NCBI GenBank assembly: GCA_963696315.1
Contig: CAVOJU010000026.1
Location: forward strand, 53,674-117,673
Origin: CAWKEY01 sp963696315
Lineage (GTDB): Bacteria > Pseudomonadota > Gammaproteobacteria > Methylococcales > Methylomonadaceae
Reading direction: 5' to 3'
DNA: 64,000 nucleotides
A program made the translations under genes and the position numbers. Shown in pieces: positions 55,882 to 64,000 of this stretch; position 1 is the stretch's first letter; every line of letters starts with the position of its first letter. The notes beneath the pieces are model-generated. The model was not told the origin of the DNA and ran no database searches. It saw nothing but the letters and a program-made list of their open reading frames with translations.

Positions 55882-56220
55882 ATGAAACTGATAACCGCAA
55901 TTGTTAAGCCCTTTAAACTGGATGATGTGCGTGAGGCACTTTCAGACGTAGGGGTTTCTGGTGTAACCGTAACCGAGGTAAAGGGATTTGGCCGCCAAAA
56001 GGGACATACTGAATTGTATCGAGGCGCAGAGTATGTGGTTGATTTTTTACCCAAAGCCAAAATTGAAGTCGCCGTGGGGGATGCGATGCTTGATCAGGCT
56101 GTCGAGGCGATTACCCGAGCCGCCAATACCGGCAAAATTGGCGACGGGAAAATTTTTGTAACCAATTTAGAGCAGGTCGTCCGGATTAGAACCGGCGAAT
56201 CTGGCGAAGAAGCACTTTAA
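55882..56220 (+). CDS. glnK: Nitrogen regulatory protein P-II (GlnK type), copy 1
   Basis: A 112-residue trimeric signal protein that senses 2-oxoglutarate and ATP/ADP and gates AmtB. It begins MKLITAIVKPFKLDDVREAL and has the uridylylated T-loop Tyr51 (GHTELYRGAEYVVDFLPK), the B-loop TGKIGDGKIFV and the C-loop RIRTGESGEEAL. It is seven or so bases before amtB1 and behind a sigma-54 promoter. Coupling to AmtB favours the name GlnK over GlnB. Confidence 0.95.
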   Translation: MKLITAIVKPFKLDDVREALSDVGVSGVTVTEVKGFGRQKGHTELYRGAEYVVDFLPKAKIEVAVGDAMLDQAVEAITRAANTGKIGDGKIFVTNLEQVVRIRTGESGEEAL

Positions 56221-56236
56221 CCTTCAGGTGATAACG

Positions 56237-57686
56237 ATGAAAAAAATTTTAACTACTTTCCTGCTCTGTGCACTCTTGGGTTTTGCAGGCGCGTCCTTTG
56301 CCGAAGAGCTGACGACTACCGTTGTCGAAACAACAGCACTTGCAACTCCCGCTGCTGTGCCTGCAGCTGTTTTGCCTAGTATCAACAAAGGCGATACCGC
56401 CTGGATGATCGTGGCGACCGTGCTGGTCATACTCATGTCCATCCCTGGCTTGGCATTGTTTTATGGGGGTATGGTGCGCGCCAAAAACATGCTTTCAGTG
56501 TTAATGCAGGTCTTCGTGATTTTCTCGATGATGGCTGTGCTGTGGGCGATTTATGGTTACAGCATTGCGTTTACCGAGGGTAATGCCTTTTTCGGCGGGT
56601 TCAGCAAGCTGTTTCTTAGCGGCATAACACCTGAATCAATGGCTGCCACTTTCAGCAAAGGCGTTTACGTTCCTGAATATATTTACGTTGTCTTCCAGCT
56701 TACCTTTGCATGCATCACTCCCGCTCTGATCATTGGCGCATTTGCCGAACGCGTAAAATTTTCAGCCATATTAGTATTTATGTTCATTTGGTTTACTTTT
56801 GCCTATCTACCAATGGCGCACATGGTTTGGTATTGGGCGGGCCCAGACGCCTACACCGACGCCAAGGCCGGAGAAACTGCGGCGGCAACGGCAGGATTCT
56901 TGTTCCAGAAAGGGGCTTTGGACTTTGCAGGCGGCACGGTTGTGCATATCAACGCCGGTATTGCCGGATTGATAGGCTGCTTGATGGTGGGTAAACGTAT
57001 CGGTTTCCAAAAAGGAATCTCTTGCCCCGCATAGTGTCACCATGACTATGATCGGCGCATCTTTGCTGTGGGTGGGCTGGTTCGGTTTTAACGTCGGCTC
57101 CAATCTGGAAGCAAACGGCTTGGCTGCCTTGGTTTTTGTCAACACTTTACTGGCCAGCGCGGCTGCTACGCTGGCCTGGACAGCGGCTGAATGGATAGTA
57201 CGTGGTAAACCCAGTATGCTGGGCGGCGCTTCCGGCGCGATTGCTGGACTGGTTGCAATTACGCCTGCCTGTGGCTGGGCAGGGCCGATGGGCGCTATTT
57301 GCCTGGGGTTGGCCGCTGGCGCTGCATGTTTCTGGGCGGTTACAAGCCTGAAAAGTACGCTCGGTTACGACGATTCTCTGGACGCTTTCGGCGTACACGG
57401 TATTGGTGGGATCATCGGTGCTTTGGGTACCTCTATAGTTGCGAGCCCAGCACTGGGCGGAACCGGCGTTTGGGATTACGTTGCCAACGGGGTTGCAGAA
57501 TACAGCATGTCCACCCAATTCATCAGTCAACTGTGGGGTGTTTTACTATGCATAGTCTGGTCAGGCACGGTGTCCTTCATTGCCTTCAAGTTCGTGGATA
57601 TCATGATTGGTCTTCGGGTTAGTGAAGAAACCGAACGTGAAGGCCTCGATATTTCCGAGCACGGCGAAACGGCATATCACATTTAA
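56237..57686 (+). CDS. amtB: Ammonium transporter AmtB, copy 1 (one-base frameshift)
   Basis: An ammonium channel with a signal peptide (KILTTFLLCALLGFAGASFA) and 11 membrane helices. Markers are GDTAWMIVATVLVILMSIPGLALFYGGMVRAKN, FAERVKFSAILVF, AHMVWYW and FAGGTVVHINAGIAGL (the first pore His), then DSLDAFGVHGIGGIIGAL (the second pore His). The frame ends KGISCPA and a stop at 57034; the continuation is one base over (ESLAPHSVTMTMIGASLLWVGWFGFNVGS). Removing one base in the AAAAAGGAATC tract near 57018 gives about 482 residues. ATG 56237 with AGGTG upstream is preferred over GTG 56228. Confidence 0.9.
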
Positions 57687-57859
57687 ATTCATTGCCTTGC
57701 AAATAGCCCGGACTTTCTGCTTGCGCAGAAGCTCTGGGCACTTGCGTTTGTGCTGCTTCAGGGCGGATCAAATTGTATGTTTCACAAGAATTAATTATCA
57801 TTGCCGGGTAAATATAAGCGGCTTAGATCAATTTTTAATCATTGTATATTGGGGACGGC

Positions 57860-58198
57860 ATGAAATTAATAACTGCGATTATCAAACCATTTAAACTGGA
57901 TGATGTGAGAGAAGCGTTATCCGAGATTGGGGTTGCAGGCGTTACTGCAACTGAAGTGAAGGGCTTTGGACGTCAGAAAGGCCATACTGAATTGTATCGA
58001 GGCGCCGAGTATGTGGTTGATTTCTTACCGAAGGTTAAACTGGAAATTGCGGTGGCCGATAACGTGGTCGATTTAGCCGTCGAAACCATAGTTAAAGCCG
58101 CCAATACCGGAAAAATTGGTGACGGCAAAATATTTGTTGCCAATCTGGAGCAGGTTATCCGCATCAGAACGGGAGAAACCGGAGAAGATGCTATTTAG
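57860..58198 (+). CDS. glnK: Nitrogen regulatory protein P-II (GlnK type), copy 2
   Basis: A second 112-residue PII protein, starting MKLITAIIKPFKLDDVREALSEIG with GGGGA 8 bases before the ATG. It keeps Tyr51 in GHTELYRGAEY, the B-loop TGKIGDGKIFVANLEQVIRIRTGE, and differs from copy 1 mainly at residues 21-30 and 57-85. It lies 174 bases after amtB1 and 16 bases before amtB2. The two copies look like an old tandem duplication with separate partners. No separate sigma-54 promoter was found for this pair. Confidence 0.94.
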   Translation: MKLITAIIKPFKLDDVREALSEIGVAGVTATEVKGFGRQKGHTELYRGAEYVVDFLPKVKLEIAVADNVVDLAVETIVKAANTGKIGDGKIFVANLEQVIRIRTGETGEDAI

Positions 58199-58213
58199 TG
58201 TCGCCTGGGAAAA

Positions 58214-59509
58214 ATGATGCATTTTAAAAATAATTATAAATTGGTGGCGGGCTTGCTTTTGTTTCCGGGGCTTGCCATGGCGGATGAACTGAATCAGGCC
58301 AATACCGCATGGATTCTGACATCGACAGCATTAGTGCTATTCATGACCATTCCGGGGCTGTCTTTGTTTTACGGGGGATTAGTCAGAAGCAAGAACGTGT
58401 TGTCGGTATTAATGCAGTGTTTTGCCATAACCTGCCTGGTTTCGATACTTTGGCTGGCCGGCGTCTATAGTTTTATTTTTGATAATGGCGGCGAATTTCA
58501 AAAAGTCATCGGGGGGGCGTCCAAGGTGTTTTTACCGGATATGGCGACAGGGTCGCTGACCGGTACTATTCCAGAAAGCGTTTATTTCATGTTTCAAATG
58601 ACGTTTGCCATTATTACACCGGCACTGATCGTGGGCGCTTTTGCCGAACGCATGAAATTTTCCGCGATGCTCTGGTTTAGCGGCTTGTGGCTGATCATTG
58701 TTTATACGCCAATCTGTCATTGGATGTGGGGCGGCGGCTGGCTGGCTGAGCTGGGCGCAATGGATTTTGCCGGCGGTATTGTTATTCATATCAATGCCGG
58801 TGTCGCGTCTTTGGTGGCGGCTTTGGTGATAGGCAACAGAAGAGGTTTTCCGGGTACGGCGATGCCGCCTCACAATATGACCATGGTGGTGACCGGTGCC
58901 GGCATGTTATGGGTAGGCTGGTTTGGTTTTAATGCCGGTAGCGCCTTGGCTGCAGACGGCCATGCCGGCATGACCATGCTGGTGACGCATATTGGCGCCG
59001 CTTCCGGCGCTTTGACCTGGATGTTTATTGAATGGAAACGCTTTGGCAAGCCCAGTGTATTGGGTATTGTGACCGGTATGGTGGCGGGCTTGGGCACCAT
59101 TACTCCGGCATCGGGTTTTGTTGGCCCTGCCGGTGCATTAGTGATTGGCATTACCGCCGGTACCGTGTGTTTTTACGCGACCCAATATGTCAAACGGACA
59201 TTAAAAATCGATGATTCACTGGATGTATTTCCTGTTCATGGCGTGGGCGGTGTGACCGGTTCCTTGCTGACGGGGGTTTTTGCGGCCAGCAATCTGGGCG
59301 GTCTGGGTTTGGCTGAAGGCGTGTCCATCATCGATCAGGTCAGTGTTCAGGCGCTGGCTATTGTGGTTACAATACTCTGGAGCGCTGTATTCAGTTATCT
59401 GATTTTAAAAGTATTGGATAAATGGATTGGTATTCGTGTCACTGCCGATGAAGAGCAGCAGGGTCTGGATATTATCATGCATGAAGAAACCGGATACCAG
59501 AATTTATAA
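58214..59509 (+). CDS. amtB: Ammonium transporter AmtB, copy 2
   Basis: An intact 431-residue ammonium channel. It starts with a short signal sequence (LVAGLLLFPGLAMA-DE) and has NTAWILTSTALVLFMTIPGLSLFYGGLVRSKNVLSV, FAERMKFSAMLWF, PICHWMWGGGWLAELGAMDFAGGIVIHINAGVASL (first pore His), PPHNMTMVVTGAGMLWVGWFGFNAGSALAADG and DSLDVFPVHGVGGVTGSL (second pore His). Near copy 1 in layout but clearly diverged. It is directly followed by an intrinsic terminator. Confidence 0.95.
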   Translation: MMHFKNNYKLVAGLLLFPGLAMADELNQANTAWILTSTALVLFMTIPGLSLFYGGLVRSKNVLSVLMQCFAITCLVSILWLAGVYSFIFDNGGEFQKVIGGASKVFLPDMATGSLTGTIPESVYFMFQMTFAIITPALIVGAFAERMKFSAMLWFSGLWLIIVYTPICHWMWGGGWLAELGAMDFAGGIVIHINAGVASLVAALVIGNRRGFPGTAMPPHNMTMVVTGAGMLWVGWFGFNAGSALAADGHAGMTMLVTHIGAASGALTWMFIEWKRFGKPSVLGIVTGMVAGLGTITPASGFVGPAGALVIGITAGTVCFYATQYVKRTLKIDDSLDVFPVHGVGGVTGSLLTGVFAASNLGGLGLAEGVSIIDQVSVQALAIVVTILWSAVFSYLILKVLDKWIGIRVTADEEQQGLDIIMHEETGYQNL

Positions 59510-59540
59510 GGCTATTGAGCGTCAGCTCTTTGACAGAAAA

Positions 59541-59568
59541 AAGGCGGCCTTTCGGTCGCCTTTTTTTT
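59541..59568 (+). terminator. Intrinsic terminator after amtB2
   Basis: AAGGCGGCC and GGTCGCCTT form a nearly perfect stem with a TTTC loop, followed by a T-run through 59568. It closes the glnK-amtB transcript. Confidence 0.9.
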
Positions 59569-59614
59569 GCTAAAATGCCTGCCTAATAAAGCTGATTGGT
59601 CGACAAGGAAAAGC

Positions 59615-62600
59615 ATGAGCACTCGAAGCATATTATCAATAGCGGCCAAGACGGTATTGGCGGTCACTTTGCTGGCGGCTGTTTATGCCGGTTTGGGCTT
59701 TTACATCGTGCCCTTGTTATTAAAGTCCAAGCTGCCTGAGATGATCCAGCAGCAAACCGGCAGAAAGGCCGCCATAAACACGCTTGAGTTCGATCCCTTC
59801 GCGCTGCAATTCAAACTCCAGGGTTTCCAAATGCAGGAGCAAGACGGCAGCCCCTTTGTTAGTTTCGAGACCTTTTATGTCAGCATGGATGCGCGGCAAT
59901 CTCTTCAGCAGAAGGCGCTGGTGCTGGATAAGGTGGTGCTGGGCAAGCCGTTTGTGCAGATCGCCAGGCAAAAAAATGGTGTATTTAATTTTACCGGCCT
60001 GATTAAGCCTGACGATCCAGCCAAACAGGAAGATGGCAAGATGATTCCGGTCAACATCGGCAAGTTGTCCATAACCGGGGGCAAGCTGGCCTGGACTGAT
60101 GCGCTTAATCCGCAGCCGGTTGCCGAAACCATCACGCCAATCAATCTCGAGCTGGAAAATTTCACTACTCAGGCGGGCAGCACATTCAGCTTGGCCCTGT
60201 CTCTGGCACTGCAGTCGGGTGGCGAGTTGCATTGGCAGGGAAGCACAGGCATCAATCCACTGTCTTCAGAGGGGCATATCAAACTGGCCAAGCTCAAACT
60301 GGGGGCTATTCAAAAGCTCGCCTTGGCGCAATTGCCGTTTGAGGTGAAAGGCGAGCCAGAACTCGATGCCGCTTATAAAGTCAGTTATGCGGACAAAAAA
60401 CTGAATGTTGATATTCAGCAGAGCAAACTGAGTCTTCGTGATTTCCAGTTTTCCGCAAAAGAACCTGGCAAGCTGACGTTAAAGATTCCATCGGCTACTC
60501 TCGATGCCGGTTATCAGCTTAGTTATGCAGACAATAAGCTGAATCTTGGCATTCCGCAGGGCAAACTGGCGCTTCGTGATATCCAGTTTTTAGCCAAGCA
60601 GTCGGTCAATATCCCGGTCATTACGCTTGAAACCGGACTCACCGTCAGTCATATTGATCAGCGCTTGAATGTGGCGGCTACCCAGGGCAAGCTGGACATT
60701 CAGGGTTTCCAGCTCTCAGAAACCGGCCAGGACGCAATACTGATTAAAATACCCGCTGTTTCCGGCCGCGGCATCGGTTTTGATCTTAATGATCGCGCAG
60801 TTACCATAGATTCTGTAGCCGCCAACGATGCCGAGCTTCAGGCCTGGCTCAATGCCGATGGCAGTTTTAATTACCTGAGCTTGTTTGGCAGCGAGAACAC
60901 TGAGGTAAACCCGGCTGATAATATGTCTAGCGATAAGGCGGCCGCCGTTCAAAACACGCCCTGGGATATCAAGATCAACAGCGTTACTTTGGCCAATTCA
61001 GAGCTGGCATTTGAAGATCGCACACTGAAAAAACCGCTGCTGATGACGTTGGCGCCCATTGATTTGAAACTGAAAAATTTCACAAATCAGAGCGGTGTGC
61101 GATTACCGGTAGAGCTGTCTGTCGGCGTCAATAAAACCGGTACTATCAAGCTTGCTGGCGAGACTGTAGTTGAGCCCTTGTCGGCGAAGCTGGCGGTAAC
61201 GGTCAAGGATATAGAGCTGGAAAAATTCCAGCCTTATGTCGACAAATTTGTCCGGCTCGATATTATCGACGGCCAACTGGCTGTCGAGGGTAATGCCACT
61301 GTTGCCAGGCAGGAAGCCGGTCAGCTTGATATTAAATTCAAAGGCAACACCGGCATTGCCAGTTTGCTAACGCGCGATCAGCTGCAAAACAAGGACTTCA
61401 TCAAATGGGAAAAATTAAGCTTAAAAAATCTCGATGCCGATGTACTGGCTAACCGTTATAGTGCCGACGCGCTGGTTATCCATCAGCCTTACGCCAGAGT
61501 TGTGATCAATAAAGATAAAACGATCAATTTTTCTGACATCCTGCATGCCGATGTCGATATAAACCATAGGCCGGCAGTTAAAAAACAGACTGCTCAGTCC
61601 CCGGAGCGGCAAAAGCTGCATTTTAAACTCGGCAGCGTACAAGTCATCGACGGCTCGTCCTACTTTTCCGACTTGTCGCTGATTTTGCCCTTTAAGGCAG
61701 ATATAAAAAGCCTTGATGGCGGCGCCAGCGGCATTTCTTCAGAGCCGCAATCAATGGTTAAGGTATCGCTGAAAGGTACCGCCTATGAGTTATCGCCCGT
61801 TGATATAAAAGCCGAAGTCAGTCCGTACCGGGGCGATTACCATGTCATCATGAGTTTCAAAGGCATGCCGATGCCGTTGGTGAGTCCATATATGGTGCAA
61901 TTTGCCGGCTATAAGGTGGAAAAAGGCAAGCTGTCGCTGGACTTGATCTATAACGTGACCAACGGTAAGTTGACGGCGGCAAATAACATTTTGATTGACC
62001 AGTTTGAGCTGGGTGAGAAGGTTGAAAACCCCAATGCTGTGTCTTTGCCGCTGGAGCTGGCCGTGGCGCTGCTGAAAGATGGCGACGGCAAAATAAAAAT
62101 TGATGTACCGATTACCGGCAGTCTGGAAGATCCGCAGTTCAGCCTCGCGCCATTATTGCCGATGCTTTGGTGAACGCCATCAGCAAAGTGGTTACCGCAC
62201 CGTTCCGGGCCATCGCCTCATTGATCGGCAGTAAGGAAGATTTAAGCAGCGTCACTTTTGCCGCCGGTAGAGCCGACCTGGATGAACCGGAAAAAATTAA
62301 ACTGCGGCATTTGTCTAAGGCGCTGAATGAACGGCCGATGCTGACGCTCGAAATTAAAGGTGCCGCTTTTGAAGAACAGGACTGGCCTGCGTTGACCGAC
62401 GATGCTTTATATGATCAGCTGAAAAGAATTCGGGCGGCTGAAATCAACAAGCAGGGCGGCAAAAAAATACGCTCGGAATATGTCGAGCTTTCCGATGAAG
62501 ATTACAAGCGCTTGCTGGCGGAACTGTTTATTGAAAAATTTCCCGCACTGGCAGAAAAATCCCTGCTGGGTACGCCACGGTTAAAGGACCCGAAAGGGGG

Positions 62601-62820
62601 TGATTTTTATGCCGTGGCGAAAAAGCAGCTGGAAGGCATTATCAAGCCCGAAGAAATGCGTCTTAAACATCTGGCGGCAGATCGGGCGCAGAGCATAGCC
62701 AAATACGTCGTGCAACAAGGCGGTGTCTCGAATGATCGCGTGTATATTCTGGATGTCGCGATTGACCCTGAACGGCAAAATAAGGAGATTGTTGCCGGCT
62801 TGTCGTTAAAGACCAGGTAA
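59615..62820 (+). CDS. DUF748 AsmA-like envelope protein (frameshift near 62140)
   Basis: From ATG 59615 (AAGGAA upstream) the protein has one N-terminal membrane helix (TVLAVTLLAAVYAGLGFYIVPLLL) and long beta-rich repeats: LRDFQFSAKEPGKL and LRDIQFLAKQ are internal repeat units, and AWTDALNPQPV, FEDRTLKKPL, YFSDLSLILPFKADI and DLIYNVTNGKLTAANNILIDQFELGEKV are DUF748 signatures. The first frame ends with a stop at 62173, but the usual C-terminal domain continues in another frame: IIADALVNAISKVVTAPFRA, LIGSKEDLSSVTFAAGRADLDE and a stop at 62820. Adding one base near 62148 joins both into about 1068 residues. Such proteins resemble TamB/YdbH lipid-transfer proteins; the exact role is unknown. 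Confidence 0.78.
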
Positions 62821-62849
62821 TTCCAGGGGGCGACCGTCGATGGGTGCCT

Positions 62850-63992
62850 TTACTGTTCCGCAATCTCGGCATCAGTCAGATAACAACCCGGGTCTTCTGC
62901 CCAGTAGTTGCCTGTCGTTTGCGCTGCTCTGACCCGGGTGTTGCCATTACAAATTGATTGATAATGGCAAGTACCACAGCGCCCTTGCAGCGGTCTGGGG
63001 TGTTGTTTAAGACCCGCCATCAGCGGATCCGACACATCCATCCATATTTCCGAAAACGGCCGATCTTTAACGTTGCCCAGATCGTAATGCCACCAGAACG
63101 TGTCGGGATGCACGTTGCCGAGATTATCAATATTGGCGACATTCACACCGGAAGCATTGCCGCCCCATTGTTCCAGCTTGGCCTTGATATGATCGCATTT
63201 ATCGGGAAAATGTTGCTTGACCCAGTGCAGAAAATAAACCGCATCGGCATCATTATTGCCGGTGACAAACTCCCGTTCCTTGCCCGCTTTCAGCCATTCA
63301 TAGCTGGTTTCAAAGAGTAAATCCATCGCCTCGCGCGTCATGGCAAAATGCGCATCATCCTTGCGATTTCTATTACCACGTCCGCCATAGTTCAAATGCG
63401 ATAAATAGAATTTGTCGATGTCGTTATCATCCATCAACCGCAACAGGGCCGGAAAATCCTGGGCGTTATCCTGCGTTAAAGTAAAACGGATGCCGACCTT
63501 GATACCTTTTTCCAGGCACAAATGCACGCCGCGCAGCGCTTCATCAAAAGAGCCTTTGACGCGCCGGAATTGATCATGGGTATCCTTAATGCCATCCAGA
63601 CTGACGCCGATATACTGATAATTAATTGCGGCGATTGCGTCGATATTGCCTTTGGAAATCTTGGTGCCGTTGCTGGATAACGCGACATAAAAACCCATGT
63701 CCTTGGCGCGTCGGGAAATGTTGAAAATATCCGGATGCAGCAGCGGCTCACCGCCGGACAAAATCAGCACCGGCACCTTGAACGCCTTTAAATCATCCAT
63801 CACTGTATAAATTTCCGCTGTGCTTAATTCACCCGGGAAATCAATATCGGCAGACGTGGTGTAGCAATGCTTGCAGGTAAGATTGCAGCGCCGGATCAAA
63901 TTCCAGATCACCACCGGCGCCGCCGGCTTGCGCGCGGGTTTTAGGGGTGTCGGGTCGATCAGTTCGCGCATGTACTGGCTGAGTCTGAACAT
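62850..63992 (-). CDS. nirJ: Haem d1 biosynthesis radical SAM protein NirJ
   Basis: A 380-residue radical SAM enzyme that acts in late steps of haem d1 synthesis, the cofactor of cytochrome cd1 nitrite reductase. Markers: MFRLSQYMRELIDPTPLKPARKP at the N-terminus, the iron-sulfur motif CNLTCKHC, SGGEPLLHPDIF, NGTKISKGNID, HLNYGGRGNRN, and a SPASM-like C-terminal cluster in GRCGTCHYQSICNGNTRVRA with a final DPGCYLTD. It suggests a denitrification cluster just beyond the right edge. The start ATG is eight bases from the window end. Confidence 0.92.
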   Translation of the reverse strand: MFRLSQYMRELIDPTPLKPARKPAAPVVIWNLIRRCNLTCKHCYTTSADIDFPGELSTAEIYTVMDDLKAFKVPVLILSGGEPLLHPDIFNISRRAKDMGFYVALSSNGTKISKGNIDAIAAINYQYIGVSLDGIKDTHDQFRRVKGSFDEALRGVHLCLEKGIKVGIRFTLTQDNAQDFPALLRLMDDNDIDKFYLSHLNYGGRGNRNRKDDAHFAMTREAMDLLFETSYEWLKAGKEREFVTGNNDADAVYFLHWVKQHFPDKCDHIKAKLEQWGGNASGVNVANIDNLGNVHPDTFWWHYDLGNVKDRPFSEIWMDVSDPLMAGLKQHPRPLQGRCGTCHYQSICNGNTRVRAAQTTGNYWAEDPGCYLTDAEIAEQ

Positions 63993-64000
63993 GGTAAGGG

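Noticed and set aside
57700..57785. A second sigma-54 promoter before glnK2
   Set aside because: The best candidate (CTGGGCACTTGCGTTTGTGC) does not place GG and GC ten bases apart.
1..64000. CRISPR arrays, rRNA and tRNA genes
   Set aside because: No regularly spaced direct repeats and no cloverleaf or rRNA-like sequence was noticed by eye; a covariance-model scan would be needed to exclude a tRNA completely.

Overview
This window looks like chromosomal DNA of a gammaproteobacterium of moderate GC content. The gene content and several gene orders match enteric blocks: pcnB-folK-panB-panC-panD, maf-rng-yhdP-(nitrilase)-tldD, tesA | ybbA-ybbP, prlC, and comM next to ubiK. The tandem glnK-amtB pairs and a NirJ-type haem d1 gene would suit an environmental, possibly denitrifying lineage such as Methylococcales. 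That placement is an inference from the style of the sequence; no methane-oxidation gene is present.

Layout. 1-3311: polyamine genes (speA partial, speE), ubiK, comM. 3408-4415: a lipoprotein gene and a decayed coding remnant. 4642-10816: a defence-type island, AT-rich in its middle. It carries a Panacea-domain antitoxin with a four-base-overlapping partner, the first 52 codons of a type III Mod gene, a nuclease-methylase fusion with a specificity subunit, and then the 3' end of a type III Res gene. The simplest reading is that a type III restriction-modification (R-M) operon was gutted and its middle replaced by a different R-M system. 11111-13579: gap-pyk. 13644-19800: uvrD, small membrane proteins, cutA, dsbD with a duplicated N-terminal domain, and a TlpA-like thioredoxin. 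19838-29204: the tldD/bamC-like/nitrilase/yhdP/rng/maf/rlmH run on the minus strand. 29416-34377: a lipoprotein, fliW, then panD, panC, panB, folK and pcnB. 34590-40488: small membrane proteins, a cyclic-nucleotide/HDOD protein, prlC, ubiD. 40489-41735: a structured intergenic region ending in an intrinsic terminator just before an orphan M41-like peptidase gene. 41790-49252: dksA-like, nfeD/qmcA, glcG, tesA, ybbA-ybbP, a glycine-zipper lipoprotein. 49290-52353: a REP-like hairpin, trmN6, and an IS1634-type element. 52563-59509: a nitrogen block with glnA, a porin, and two consecutive glnK-amtB pairs behind a sigma-54 promoter. 59615-62820: a DUF748 protein. 62850-63992: nirJ.

A window-wide oddity is the number of single-base frameshifts in genes that otherwise look healthy (panB, pcnB, trmN6, dsbD, amtB1, the DUF748 gene, hsdM, the Panacea gene, a lipoprotein gene). 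Most are repaired by removing exactly one base. Several of these genes are housekeeping genes whose conserved residues are intact on both sides of the break, so indel errors in the assembly are more likely than gene death. One visible result is a false panB-panC fusion.

The most interesting points are the nested R-M replacement beside a Panacea toxin-antitoxin-like pair, a pcnB frame that appears to need an AUU start codon, the duplicated DsbD sensor domain, and the structured leader or small RNA before the orphan M41-like peptidase.
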